Source of the DNA: Streptomyces sp. NBC_01304
GTDB lineage: Bacteria > Actinomycetota > Actinomycetes > Streptomycetales > Streptomycetaceae
Assembly: GCF_035975855.1 (NCBI RefSeq)
Contig: NZ_CP109055.1
Coordinates: 8,990,001 to 9,054,000 of the forward strand
DNA: 64,000 nt
Reading direction: 5' to 3'
The notes beneath the pieces were generated by a model that saw only the letters and a list, made by a program, of their open reading frames with translations, did not search any database and had not been told where the DNA came from. Position 1 is the stretch's first letter; each line of letters starts with the position of its first letter. Positions 1 to 8,504 of the stretch are shown here, piece after piece. A program made the translations under genes and the position numbers.

Positions 1-991
1 CCACGAGCGAGCCGAGAATTGTGCGCTTGGCGCCGTACACCCGGGCGAGTCGTCCCATGCCGAGCGCCCCGGCCACGGCGAGCAGCTGCACGAGGAGCAC
101 CGCGACGATGAGCGTGGTCTGCTCCAGGCCCAGTTCCTCCGAGCCGTAGATCGAAGCCTGCGAGATCACCGTCTGTACGCCGTCGTTGTAGACGAGGTAG
201 GCCAGCAGGAACGCCAGCGTGAGGGGATGCCGGCGCATGTCCCGCAGGGTCGTCATCAGTTGCCGCCACCCGCTGCCGACCGGAGCGGCGTCCTCGTGCG
301 CGGCCACTCGGCGGTCCCGCAAACGGCGCAGCGGCACCAGGGTGAAGGCGCCCCACCACACGCCGGCCGAGGCGAGACAGATGCGTACCGCCGCCGCCTC
401 GGACAGGCCGAAGCTGTCATGGGCCGAATAGAGCACCAGATTCAGTACGAGGACCAGGGCGCCGGCCGCGTAGCCGAAGGCCCAGCCCCGCGAGGAGACG
501 GCGTCGCGCTCCTCGGGTTCGGCGATCTGTGGCAGGAAGGAGTTGTAGAGCACCATCGAGACCGCGAGCGAGGCATTGGCGACGATCAGCAGCAATCCGC
601 CGAGCAGATAGCGGTCGCCGCTCAGGAAGAACATCCCGGCCGTCGCGGCGGCGCCCACGTAGGCGGCCGTTCCGAGCAGCGGCTTCTTGCGGCCCGTGCG
701 GTCCGCGAGCGCACCCGCCAGCGGCATCACGAAGATCGACAGGATCACGGACGCCGACACGGAGTACGCGAAGAAGGAGCCTGCGCGGACCGGGATGCCC
801 AGGGGGTGCACGAAGCCGTCGGCGTCGGCGGCCGCCTTGGCGACCGACGTCAGATAGGGCCCGAGGAACACCGTGAGCACGCTCGTCGAATAGACCGAGC
901 AGGCCCAGTCGTAGACGTACCAGCCCCGCTGCTCCCGCCGCCGTTCGGCGACGCCTTCCTCAGCCGTCGCCCCCACGGTGTCCGCGCCCAC
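1..991 (-). CDS. UMF1-family MFS transporter (partial)
   Basis: Membrane transporter of the major facilitator superfamily, closest in feel to the UMF1/Atg22-like group. The reverse-strand frame reads an N-terminal tail, then WYVYDWACSVYSTSVLTVFL, a hallmark of that group, followed by many hydrophobic segments and the loop ALADRTGRKKPLL between TM2 and TM3. I place the start at a GTG (989-991) preceded by AAGGGG; no in-frame ATG lies upstream of the conserved part. The C-terminus runs off the left edge, so about 330 residues are visible. The substrate cannot be told from sequence. The gene is read in the same direction as the phosphodiesterase upstream (about 47 bp gap) and may be its last operon partner. 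Confidence 0.8.
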   Translation of the reverse strand, partial: MGADTVGATAEEGVAERRREQRGWYVYDWACSVYSTSVLTVFLGPYLTSVAKAAADADGFVHPLGIPVRAGSFFAYSVSASVILSIFVMPLAGALADRTGRKKPLLGTAAYVGAAATAGMFFLSGDRYLLGGLLLIVANASLAVSMVLYNSFLPQIAEPEERDAVSSRGWAFGYAAGALVLVLNLVLYSAHDSFGLSEAAAVRICLASAGVWWGAFTLVPLRRLRDRRVAAHEDAAPVGSGWRQLMTTLRDMRRHPLTLAFLLAYLVYNDGVQTVISQASIYGSEELGLEQTTLIVAVLLVQLLAVAGALGMGRLARVYGAKRTILGSLV

Positions 992-1038
992 CCGTGTCCC
1001 CTTGCCGTCCCCGTGACCCGAGCGCCCCGGTACCGGGG

Positions 1039-1806
1039 TCAGTCCCAGGCGCCGCGCTCCTTCAACACCTCGATCAGAGTGCCGAGATGATCGGTCATGA
1101 TGCCATCCACCCCGAGGTCGAGGAGGGCGGCCATCCGCTCGCGGTCGTTGACCGTCCAGACGTGCACCTGCAGACCCAGGGCGTGCGCGGTCTTCACGAA
1201 GCGGTGGTCGACGACGCGGATGCCCGACTGGCTCTCCGGCACCTGGGCGGCCACGGCGGAGCGGCGCAGGGCGGCCGGGATGCCGTACGAGCGCAGCCGC
1301 AGGCCCACGACGCCCCGGGTGCCGAACGAGGTCGCCAGGCGCGGACCGGCCAGGCGCTGGGCCCGGGCGACGCGGGCCTCGGAGAACGAGCCGACGCACA
1401 CGCGGTCCCAGGCGCCGGTGCGGCGGATCAGGTCGAGCAGGGGGTGAAGGGCGGGCTCGGCCTTGACGTCGACATTCCAGCGGGCCTCGGGGAAGGCCTC
1501 CAGGAGGTCCTCGAAGAGCGGCATGGGCTCACTGCCCGCCACGCGCGCGTGGCGCACGTCGCTCCACTTCAGGTCGGCGATGCGGCCGCCGGCGTCCGTC
1601 ACGCGGTCGAGGGTCGCGTCGTGGAACGCCACGAGCCGGCCGTCGGCCGTGGCGTGCACATCGGTCTCCAGATAGCGGTAGCCGGAGTCGACCGCGCGCC
1701 GGAAGGCGGCCGCGGTGTTCTCCAGGCCGTCGGCCGCCCCGCCGCGATGGGCGAAGGCGAGCGGTCCGGGGTGGTCCAGATAGGGGTGGCGTATGCGCGG
1801 GCTCAC
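1039..1806 (-). CDS. glycerophosphodiester phosphodiesterase
   Basis: GDPD-family TIM-barrel enzyme of 255 residues that hydrolyses deacylated phospholipids to glycerol-3-phosphate and an alcohol. Visible family motifs: FAHRGGAADGLENTAAAF at residues 16-33 (the catalytic HRG and the EN metal ligands), ETDVHATADGRLVAFHD (the E-x-D metal site and second catalytic His) and, near the C-terminus, VHVWTVND and GVDGIMTDH. No signal peptide is evident, so a cytoplasmic form is likely. The GTG start at 1804-1806 overlaps the stop of the upstream membrane-protein gene by GTGA, which implies translational coupling. Glycerol kinase and a glycerol channel are also encoded in this window, but far away. Confidence 0.9.
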   Translation of the reverse strand: MSPRIRHPYLDHPGPLAFAHRGGAADGLENTAAAFRRAVDSGYRYLETDVHATADGRLVAFHDATLDRVTDAGGRIADLKWSDVRHARVAGSEPMPLFEDLLEAFPEARWNVDVKAEPALHPLLDLIRRTGAWDRVCVGSFSEARVARAQRLAGPRLATSFGTRGVVGLRLRSYGIPAALRRSAVAAQVPESQSGIRVVDHRFVKTAHALGLQVHVWTVNDRERMAALLDLGVDGIMTDHLGTLIEVLKERGAWD

Positions 1807-2492
1807 CGCCGCAGTATCGCCCGCTTCGGTGGCGAGGCGGCGACCACGGTGCTGCGGCCGTCCGCCGAGGGGATGGCGAACATCCGTAGGAAGAGCTGGG
1901 CGAGCGGCCCGATGGCGAGCGCGTACGCGACCGTGCCGATGCCGACGGTGCCGCCGAGTACGAAGCCCGTGGCCACCACCGCGACCTCGATCGCGGTGCG
2001 CATCAGCCGGATCGAGCGGCCGGTGACCTGGTGCAGGCCGGTCATCAGGCCGTCCCGGGGGCCGGGGCCGAAACGGGCGGAGATGTAGAGGCCCGTGGCG
2101 ACGCCGTTGAGGAGGATGCCGCCGACCACGAGGGGGATGCGCAGCCCCAGACCGTGTGCGTCCGGAACGAGCGCGAGCGTGCCGTCCATCGCGATGCCGA
2201 CCACGAAGACGTTGGAGACCGTGCCGAGGCCGGGCCGCTGGCGCAGCGGAATCCACAGGAGCAGGACCGCAGCCCCGACGAAGATCGAGACAACGCCGAT
2301 GGTCATCCCGGTCCGCTCGGCGATCCCCTGGTGCAGCACGTTCCACGGCTCCAGGCCGAGGCCGGAACGTACGAGCAGCGCCGAGCTCGCGCCGTACAGG
2401 GCCAGACCGATGTACAGCTGCAGCAGACGACGGGTGAGCCGTGAGCGCGGCGGGGTCGGTGTGGCCCCTGTTGCGGTCCCGGATGCGGACAA
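1803..2492 (-). CDS. YczE/YitT-like integral membrane protein
   Basis: Multi-pass membrane protein of about 229 residues resembling YczE. Hydrophobic segments begin at LLQLYIGLALYGASSALLV and continue through GVVSIFVGAAVLLLWI, IPLVVGGILLNGVATGLYI and TVGIGTVAYALAIGPLAQLF; GLGLEPWNVLHQG is typical of the family. I prefer a TTG start at 2490-2492 because AGGGGG lies six bases before it. An ATG at 2526-2528 is in frame but has no convincing ribosome site. The gene is divergent from a MocR regulator; yczE-yczR pairs are a known comparative-genomics association, with the regulator controlling the membrane protein. The function of YczE proteins is unknown. Its last bases overlap the GDPD gene. Confidence 0.8.
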   Translation of the reverse strand: MSASGTATGATPTPPRSRLTRRLLQLYIGLALYGASSALLVRSGLGLEPWNVLHQGIAERTGMTIGVVSIFVGAAVLLLWIPLRQRPGLGTVSNVFVVGIAMDGTLALVPDAHGLGLRIPLVVGGILLNGVATGLYISARFGPGPRDGLMTGLHQVTGRSIRLMRTAIEVAVVATGFVLGGTVGIGTVAYALAIGPLAQLFLRMFAIPSADGRSTVVAASPPKRAILRR

Positions 2493-2592
2493 GGTGTGCC
2501 CCCTGATGGTGTGAGTGGCCCGACCCATGCCACTCTGTGGCTTGGAATGTGTGGCCAACCATGGCCAATTTGAGGAAGGTGGACTGGTCGAC
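2493..2592. promoter_or_regulatory. divergent yczE/yczR-like control region
   Basis: About 100 bp separate the two divergent starts. It contains three repeats of a TGGC-type motif on the plus strand: TGTGGCTTGG from 2536, TGTGGCCAACC from 2550 and ATGGCCAATT from 2561, plus a small inverted repeat GCCACTCTGTGGC (2529-2541). MocR regulators generally bind repeated short sites between themselves and a divergent target, so this is a candidate operator. No clean -10/-35 pair was identified. Confidence 0.4.
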
Positions 2593-4089
2593 ATGGCGCA
2601 GTGGACTTCTGCGGTGGGCTCCACCCAGCTTGCCCGACTCATCAAGTCACAGGAAGACCGTCCCGCGGGCCCGGGCACCCGCCGCCCGCCCGCCTACCGG
2701 GCCCTCGCCGACGGCATCCGGCTCCTCGTCCTCGAGGGCCGTGTCCCGGTCGCCGCGAGGCTGCCCGCCGAGCGCGAGCTCGCGCAGGCGCTCACGGTGA
2801 GCCGGACGACGGTGGCCGCCGCGTACGAGGCGCTGCGCGGCGAGGGGTTCCTGGAGTCGCGCAGGGGAGCCGGGAGTTGGACCGCCGTCCCGGCCGGAAA
2901 TCCGCTGCCCGCGCGGGGCCTCGAACCGCTGCCGCCCGAGTCGCTCGGCTCCATGATCGACCTCGGCTGTGCCGCCCTGCCCGCCCCCGAGCCCTGGCTC
3001 ACCCGGGCCGTGCAGGGCGCCCTCGAGGAGCTGCCGCCGTACGCCCACACGCACGGCGACTACCCGGCCGGGCTGCCCGCGCTGCGCCAGATGATCGCCG
3101 ACCGGTACACGGAGCGCGGCATTCCGACGATGCCCGAGCAGATCATGGTCACCACCGGGGCCATGGGCGCGATCGACGCCATCTGTCATCTGTTCGCGGG
3201 GCGCGGTGAGCGGATCGCCGTCGAGTCGCCTTCGTACGCCAACATCCTCCAGCTCATGCGCGCGGCCGGCGCCCGCCTTGTGCCCGTGGCCATGGCGGAG
3301 GGGCTGAGCGGCTGGGAGTTGGACCGCTGGCGGCAGGTGCTGCGGGACGCGGCGCCCCGACTGGCCTATGTCGTCGCCGACTTCCACAACCCGACCGGGG
3401 CGCTGCCGGACGACGACCAGCGCCGCCAGCTCGTGGACGCGGCGCGCGGGGCGGGCACGGTGCTCATCGTCGACGAGACGATGTCCGAGATGTGGCTCGA
3501 TCCCGGGCTCGAACTGCCGCGCCCCGTCTGTTCCTTCGACCCGGCGGGTTCCACGGTCATCACGGTCGGCTCGGTGAGCAAGGCCTTCTGGGCGGGGATG
3601 CGCATCGGCTGGGTGCGGGCGGCTCCCGACGTGGTCCGGTCGCTGGTTGCGGCGCGCGCGTACGCGGACCTGGGTACGCCCGTCGTGGAGCAGCTCGCGG
3701 TCAACTGGCTGTTCAGTACGGGGGGTTGGCAGGCCGCGGTCGACCTTCGGCGGATCCAGGCCAGGGAGAACCGGGACGCGCTGGTCGCCGCGGTGCGCCG
3801 GGAGCTGCCCGACTGGGAGTTCGAGGTGCCCGGCGGCGGCCTGACGCTGTGGGTGCGCGCGGGCGGGCTGTCAGGGTCGCGCCTTGCCGAGGTGGGGGAG
3901 CGGGTCGGGGTGCGGGTGCCCTCGGGGCCGCGGTTCGGGGTGGACGGGGCCTTCGAGGGGTATGTGCGGCTGCCGTTCACGGTGGGCGGGCCGCTGGCCG
4001 ACGAGGCGGCGTCGCGGCTCGCGGCCGCTGCCCGGCTGGTGGTGTCCGGGGCGGGGACGGGTGCCGAGCCGCGGACGTTCGTGGCGTGA
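2593..4089 (+). CDS. MocR/YczR-type PLP-dependent transcriptional regulator
   Basis: Regulator of the MocR subfamily of GntR proteins, 498 residues. It has an N-terminal winged helix (roughly residues 35-95, including LPAERELAQALTVSRTTVAA) joined to a fold-type I aminotransferase domain. The aminotransferase part shows DFHNPTGALP, VDETMSEMW and GSVSKAFWAGMRIGW, whose lysine (about residue 330) should form the Schiff base with pyridoxal phosphate. I chose ATG 2593, preceded by AGGAAGG, rather than the longer GTG-initiated frame that starts at 2515 and would overlap the divergent gene. Its place opposite a YczE protein makes it a YczR homologue that probably controls yczE; the inducer is unknown. 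Confidence 0.87.
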   Translation: MAQWTSAVGSTQLARLIKSQEDRPAGPGTRRPPAYRALADGIRLLVLEGRVPVAARLPAERELAQALTVSRTTVAAAYEALRGEGFLESRRGAGSWTAVPAGNPLPARGLEPLPPESLGSMIDLGCAALPAPEPWLTRAVQGALEELPPYAHTHGDYPAGLPALRQMIADRYTERGIPTMPEQIMVTTGAMGAIDAICHLFAGRGERIAVESPSYANILQLMRAAGARLVPVAMAEGLSGWELDRWRQVLRDAAPRLAYVVADFHNPTGALPDDDQRRQLVDAARGAGTVLIVDETMSEMWLDPGLELPRPVCSFDPAGSTVITVGSVSKAFWAGMRIGWVRAAPDVVRSLVAARAYADLGTPVVEQLAVNWLFSTGGWQAAVDLRRIQARENRDALVAAVRRELPDWEFEVPGGGLTLWVRAGGLSGSRLAEVGERVGVRVPSGPRFGVDGAFEGYVRLPFTVGGPLADEAASRLAAAARLVVSGAGTGAEPRTFVA

Positions 4090-4101
4090 CGTGACGTGAA
4101 G

Positions 4102-4142
4102 CGGCCGGTCCGGGGGGGTCCTCGGACACCCCGGACCGGCCG
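4102..4142. terminator. bidirectional hairpin terminator
   Basis: Perfect 14-bp stem: CGGCCGGTCCGGGG at 4102-4115 pairs with 4129-4142 around a 13-base loop. It lies between two convergent gene ends, so it can serve both. There is no clear T-tract, as is common in high-GC actinomycetes. Confidence 0.7.
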
Positions 4143-4152
4143 ACGGATTCGC

Positions 4153-5727
4153 TCAGCCCTCCGCGGCCACCACCGCGGGCTCCGCATCCGCCACCGGCCC
4201 GCTGTGCGGCGGCAGCAGTTCCAGGACCGCCTGCCGGTGGGCCTCGCTGGTCGCGTCGTCGAACGGGTCGGGCGTGGCCGGGACCTGCAGCCGGAGCGCC
4301 GGACCCGTGCCCAGGCGGGCGTAGCCCCGGCCCGGCGGCACCTCGGGCGTGGGCGTCGTGTGCGGCTCGATGCCGAGCACGGCCTGGACGTGCGCCGGGG
4401 AGGCGGGGCCGAGCACCACGCGCGCGCGGGTGTGCTGACGTACCGCATCGCTGAGCGCGTCCACGCTGTCGAACTGCTCGGCCACCACGACGGTCACATT
4501 GGCCGCCCTGCCGTGCCGCAGCGGCACCTGCAGCAGCGCCTGCGGATCGCTGCGCCCGTCCGCCGCGGCCAGGTGGCCGAGCGCGCTCGGGCGGTCGAGG
4601 AGGATCCACAGCGGACGCCGGGTGTCCTCCGGCGGCGCCTGGCCCGCCTGCCGGGCCCGGTTGGCCGCGATCAGCCGGCGCTCGGTCTCGTGCGCCGCCC
4701 ATTCCAGGCTGGCGAGCGCCCCGGCCAGTCCGCACTCGACGGCGAGGACGCCGCTGCGGCCGGTCAGGCAGGCGTACTCACCCGTTCCGCTGCCCTCGAC
4801 GATCAGCAGATCGCCGTGCTGCAGGGCCTGCAGGGCGATAGAGCGCATCAGAGTCGTGGTGCCGCTGCCCGGCTGGCCCACGACCAGCAGATGAGGCTCG
4901 GTGGAGCGGATCCCGGTGCGCCAGACCACCGGCGGCACATCGCGCCGGTCGTCGCCGTCGGCCACCGGCAGCGTGCGCTGCACGGCGGTCCCGTCGGTGA
5001 AGCCGAGCACGGTCTCGCCGGGGGACGTCACGAACCGCTGGGCGGCGATGTCCGTGGGCAGCGGGGGCAGGACGGTGACGGAGAGCTGGTTGCCCTCCTC
5101 GTCCCACGCGAAGTGGTATTCGCGCCCCCGCCCCGACTTGGCGTGCAGCAGCTGCTCGATGCGGGCCCGGGACGAGGCCTCGCCATCGGTGAAGTAGGCC
5201 GGGTAGCGCAGCACCAGGCTGGTGATGCGGCCGTTCCCGTCGAACGCGAAGTCGCCGAAGGCCTTGTCCCACTCGCCGCCGTGGGCGTAGAGCGGGCTCG
5301 GGTCCTCGGCCACCGAGAAGTAGGGCACGAGCGCCTCGTAGAGCGCCTGCAGCCGTGCCGTCTGCGCCTCGTCGGGACCCGTCGGCTCCTCTTCGCGGAC
5401 GTCACGGCCCTTCCACGCGGCCGCCCCCATGAGGGAGACGAGCGCGAGGATCGGACCGTACGGGATGAGCGCCACGACGAGGACGCACGAGGCCACCAGG
5501 AACAGCAGTGGACCGCGCCGGTCCTTGGGGGTCTCGGTCCACTTGCGCCGCCCGGCTCCGGCGAGGCGGCGCAGTCCGCGTGTGATCGTGATCAGCGGGT
5601 GGAGGACATCGGTGGCGCTGTCGGCGGCCGTACGCGCCAGCTCCCGGCTGCGCGTGATCGAGGCCCTGCCTCGGGCGATCGATGCGCTGCCGCTGGTCAG
5701 AATGCGAGGGAGTGGTCGCCTGGCCAC
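4153..5727 (-). CDS. FtsK/TraB-like membrane-anchored ATPase with altered P-loop
   Basis: Protein of 524 residues with a basic N-terminus, two adjacent hydrophobic segments (LLFLVASCVLVVALIPYGPI and LALVSLMGAAAW) and a C-terminal P-loop NTPase-like domain. The nucleotide loop reads VVGQPGSGTTTLMRS: the usual GK[ST] lysine is threonine. A Walker B-like strand, LWILLDRPSAL, and VTVVVAEQFDSV follow, as in FtsK/SpoIIIE/TraB folds. It is coupled to a small membrane protein only 8 bp upstream; the GTG start (5725-5727) has AGGAGA overlapping that gene's stop. No integrase, Spd or relaxase genes accompany it, so conjugation is not supported. It could be a chromosomal DNA-pump relative with weakened ATPase activity; the role is unknown. 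Confidence 0.65.
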   Translation of the reverse strand: MARRPLPRILTSGSASIARGRASITRSRELARTAADSATDVLHPLITITRGLRRLAGAGRRKWTETPKDRRGPLLFLVASCVLVVALIPYGPILALVSLMGAAAWKGRDVREEEPTGPDEAQTARLQALYEALVPYFSVAEDPSPLYAHGGEWDKAFGDFAFDGNGRITSLVLRYPAYFTDGEASSRARIEQLLHAKSGRGREYHFAWDEEGNQLSVTVLPPLPTDIAAQRFVTSPGETVLGFTDGTAVQRTLPVADGDDRRDVPPVVWRTGIRSTEPHLLVVGQPGSGTTTLMRSIALQALQHGDLLIVEGSGTGEYACLTGRSGVLAVECGLAGALASLEWAAHETERRLIAANRARQAGQAPPEDTRRPLWILLDRPSALGHLAAADGRSDPQALLQVPLRHGRAANVTVVVAEQFDSVDALSDAVRQHTRARVVLGPASPAHVQAVLGIEPHTTPTPEVPPGRGYARLGTGPALRLQVPATPDPFDDATSEAHRQAVLELLPPHSGPVADAEPAVVAAEG

Positions 5728-5735
5728 ACGTTCTC

Positions 5736-5930
5736 CTAGAACTTGATTCCGCCGAGGAGGCTGGCCAGGCTCGCGCCGCCCGCCTTGATGCTCGGGGCGA
5801 TGGCCGTGCCCGCGAGGTAGAACCCGAACAGTGCGCAGACCAGCGCGTGCGAGGCCTTGAGTCCGTCTTTCCGGAAGAAGAGGAAGACGATGATTCCGAG
5901 CAGCACGACGCCCGAGATGGACAGAATCAT
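5736..5930 (-). CDS. small two-helix membrane protein
   Basis: A 64-residue protein starting MILSISGVVLLGIIVFLFF, so the first helix begins at the start codon. A short basic loop RKDGLK follows, then a second hydrophobic stretch ALVCALFGFYLAGTAIA and a glycine/alanine-rich tail. ATG 5928-5930 is preceded by AGGAGA at good spacing. It is the first gene of a two-gene unit with the FtsK-like ATPase and may be its membrane partner. The family is not recognised beyond being a typical streptomycete small membrane protein. Confidence 0.7.
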   Translation of the reverse strand: MILSISGVVLLGIIVFLFFRKDGLKASHALVCALFGFYLAGTAIAPSIKAGGASLASLLGGIKF

Positions 5931-6240
5931 GAGGGTTCTCCTGGTAGCGGGGGGACAGTCACCATGAGTTCTTCCAGGCTCACAGCATGTATCCATAAGA
6001 TAAAAGGTGCAACTGGGTGAATTTCGGGAAGTTTCGCCCGACTGGTCGAGGGTGGTTGAGCCATCTGCGAAGGGGAAAACGTGCCAGAGGTGATCTTTGC
6101 CTCGGTCGTCTCCCGTCATGTGCTCGGGCGGGCAGTACTCTGGCGATTCACTCTTACGGCCGACACCGGTCGGCAAGCCTGTGAGCAGCACGTACGCATG
6201 ACATACGCCCCGAGAGAACCAAGAAAGGTGGGACCTGCCG
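5931..6240. other. divergent intergenic region
   Basis: 310 bp between the small membrane protein and the ankyrin gene. An unusually A+T-rich patch (about 5985-6015) reads, on the minus strand, TTGCAC, 17 bases, then CATGCT. This could be a promoter for the membrane-protein operon. No coding potential with a proper start and codon bias was seen. Confidence 0.35.
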
Positions 6241-6633
6241 ATGACTGAAGCACCCGATCCGGAGGTCGTGGAGCTCGCCACGAAGATCTTCGATCTGGCG
6301 CGGCAGGGCGAGACCGAGGCGCTTGCCGCGTACGTCGACGCGGGCGTGCCGGTGGATCTCACCAACGACAAGGGCGACACGCTTGTCATGCTCGCCGCCT
6401 ACCACGGCCATGCCGCGGCGGTCGGTGCCCTCCTGGAGCGCGGCGCGGACGCCAACCGCGCCAACGACCGGGGGCAGACCCCGCTCGCCGGTGCCGTCTT
6501 CAAGGGCGAGGACGCCGTGATCAAGGCCCTGCTCGCCGGTGGCGCCGACCCGGCCGCGGGAACGCCGTCGGCGGTGGACACGGCCCGGATGTTCCAGAAG
6601 GCCGAGCTCCTGGAGCTCTTCGGAGCCCACTGA
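6241..6633 (+). CDS. ankyrin-repeat protein
   Basis: Protein of 130 residues made of about three ankyrin repeats. NDKGDTLVMLAAYHGHAAAV, NDRGQTPLAGAVFKG and the GADPAAG segment carry the G-x-TPLxxA and GADxN signatures. It is cytoplasmic, with no signal peptide. Ankyrin repeats bind other proteins, but the partner is not indicated by the neighbours. The ATG at 6241 follows AAAGGTGGGACC at a slightly long distance. The gene is divergent from the FtsK-like pair. Confidence 0.88.
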   Translation: MTEAPDPEVVELATKIFDLARQGETEALAAYVDAGVPVDLTNDKGDTLVMLAAYHGHAAAVGALLERGADANRANDRGQTPLAGAVFKGEDAVIKALLAGGADPAAGTPSAVDTARMFQKAELLELFGAH

Positions 6634-6812
6634 GGCGCCGCACGGGGGGGCAGGTGAAGGCCGGGCGCGGGGGGCGCCGGAAATCTGGTCGCGGTGGCCG
6701 GAACGGCTGGGTCATCATGACGACGTGATTCACGGACACGACCGCTGGGCAGATGCCGCAGCACGCGGACCGTGAACGGCCCGCTCGGGCCCCCGACGAG
6801 AGGCAGCGAAAG

Positions 6813-6872
6813 ATGAGTGGCAACAAGCAAGAGACGACGGGCAGCCGCACGTGTTGTTGCGCCGGCAGGTAA
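6813..6872 (+). CDS. possible 19-residue cysteine-rich leader peptide
   Basis: A 20-codon frame encoding MSGNKQETTGSRTCCCAGR, preceded by GAGAGGCAGCGAAAG. It ends at TAA 6870-6872, 47 bp before the HEAT-repeat gene. Three consecutive cysteine codons close to the stop resemble amino-acid-responsive leader peptides; poly-cysteine upstream ORFs are known in mycobacteria. Whether this one is translated or regulatory is inference. It could also be chance, since short frames are frequent, but the ribosome site, position and Cys run all favour a real leader. The product is too short to classify. Confidence 0.4.
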   Translation: MSGNKQETTGSRTCCCAGR

Positions 6873-6919
6873 TCGCGATCCCCCCTGTTGCGTCGACAGC
6901 TTGATGTGAGGCTCATTCC

Positions 6920-8329
6920 ATGTTCGACACCGTCATAGCGCCCAGCGGCACGCTGCTCGGCCTGCTCCAGCGGGGGCGGGGCGACGGCACACTGCACGCG
7001 CTCACCGCGCCTCGTGCCGAGGCCCTCGCCGCCCTGAACCACTGTGTGCTGAACGACCCCCGCCACGACTGGCAGGTGGAGAACCGCTCGCTGTACTACG
7101 CACGGCTCTACCTCGATCTGCACGGCGGCATCGAGGAGATCGAACGTCACCTGTTCGACGCCGAGGACGTGCTCGACACCGAGGAGTCACGCACGGGCCT
7201 CGCGCTCGCGGTCCTCGGCCACCTCGCCGCCTACGGCCGCGGTGACGCCCTGGCGCTCCTTCGCCGGTACGCCGCCACGGGCAGCAACTGGGCCTGGGCC
7301 CTCGACGAACTCGCCCTGCGCGACGGCGACTCGGGCCTGCGGGCCCTCGCCGAACCCGTCCTTGCCAGATTCCCCCGTACCCCCGAGGGCGAGACCGAGC
7401 TCGCCGCGGCCGTGCGCGACGCCTTCGAGCCCAGGCCCTGGCGGCTGTGGGCCGACGATCCGCGCGAGGCCGTCGCCACCCGCGTACGGTCGGCGAAGGA
7501 GCAGGGCTCCTTCGACCAGTGGCAGCGGCAGATGCGACCTACCGGGCCACGACCCGGGTGGAGCGTCCGCGCGGTCTTCGACTGGGCCGAGGAGGCCGTC
7601 GAGCGCGGCGCCGGGATGCACGTGCCCGCCGCCCGCTGCCTGGCCGCCGTCGCCGGCCCCCGCAACCGGCCCGAGATCATCGAGACCGCCCGCAACGGAC
7701 TCGACGGCGCCCGCAGCACGGCATTGCGCTACCTCGCCGACACCGAGGATCCCGACGTACTGGATCTGATCGAGACGGCCGTCTCGGACGGCACCTCGGC
7801 TGTCGTGGACGCCGCCGTCGACGCCTTCGAGCGGATGCAGGGCGACAACGCCGTGGACCGCGCCCGGAGTTGGGTGCACCGACCCGACGCGCTCGGCGCC
7901 GCGGCCGGCCGGGTACTCGCCTGCCGGGGCGGCGCCCAGGACGCCACGCTCGTCCTCGCCGCACTGCGCGAGGCGGTACGAGGCGAAGGCGCCGACGCCC
8001 CCACCCTGTGGACCCTGGTCGACGGCACCGGCCGGCTCGGCATCTGCATCGCCGCGCCCGTCCTGCGCCACGTCTACCGCGAGACCGGCTCCTCGCACCT
8101 GCGGGGCCGCGCCGCACGCGCCCTGGCCGTCACCGACCCCTCGTTCGCCGCAGGCTTCGCCGTCGAATGCCTGTGGGACTGCGAGGAGTCCACCCGCGAG
8201 GTCGCCGCACGGCACGCCGAGACCGGTGATGCCCGCGTGGTCGACCAACTCCGCCGCCTGGCCGCCGATCCGGCCGAGGAGGACGAGGTGCAGACCGCGG
8301 TACGCAGCCGGATCGGGCCCGACGCCTGA
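6920..8329 (+). CDS. HEAT-repeat domain protein
   Basis: Protein of 469 residues, almost wholly alpha-helical by composition, with repeated helix pairs such as GARSTALRYLADTEDPDVLDL, SAVVDAAVDAFERM and GRAARALAVTDPSFAAGFAV. These are typical of HEAT or PBS-lyase-type repeats. No catalytic motif, signal peptide or membrane segment was seen. ATG 6920 follows GTGAGG at moderate distance. Such proteins act as protein-binding scaffolds. The only nearby clue is a short Cys-rich frame immediately upstream, which may control its translation. Function unknown. Confidence 0.8.
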   Translation: MFDTVIAPSGTLLGLLQRGRGDGTLHALTAPRAEALAALNHCVLNDPRHDWQVENRSLYYARLYLDLHGGIEEIERHLFDAEDVLDTEESRTGLALAVLGHLAAYGRGDALALLRRYAATGSNWAWALDELALRDGDSGLRALAEPVLARFPRTPEGETELAAAVRDAFEPRPWRLWADDPREAVATRVRSAKEQGSFDQWQRQMRPTGPRPGWSVRAVFDWAEEAVERGAGMHVPAARCLAAVAGPRNRPEIIETARNGLDGARSTALRYLADTEDPDVLDLIETAVSDGTSAVVDAAVDAFERMQGDNAVDRARSWVHRPDALGAAAGRVLACRGGAQDATLVLAALREAVRGEGADAPTLWTLVDGTGRLGICIAAPVLRHVYRETGSSHLRGRAARALAVTDPSFAAGFAVECLWDCEESTREVAARHAETGDARVVDQLRRLAADPAEEDEVQTAVRSRIGPDA

Positions 8330-8467
8330 GCCGCTGAAGTGCCCCGGAAAGGGGCCGGACCCTGCTGGTCGGGCGCAGTTCAGGAAGCGGACCACCGCCC
8401 GATGGCTGCCGGGCCCGCCAGGGGCCCGGAACGCTCATGGGACGTTCCTCGCCAGGAAAGATCGACG

Positions 8468-8504
8468 TTGACGCGGCCACGCCGCGGCCGACGACAACAC
8501 GGGT
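8468..8504 (+). promoter_or_regulatory. possible promoter giving a leaderless transcript
   Basis: TTGACG at 8468-8473 lies 37 bases before the glycosyltransferase ATG. This is the spacing expected for a -35 box when transcription starts at the start codon. No good -10 hexamer is visible, and the gene lacks a clear ribosome site, so the idea is tentative. Confidence 0.3.

Noticed and set aside
4153..5930. FtsK-like ATPase considered as part of an integrated conjugative element
   Set aside because: No integrase, excisionase, replication gene, att repeats or tRNA next to it, and codon use matches the neighbours.
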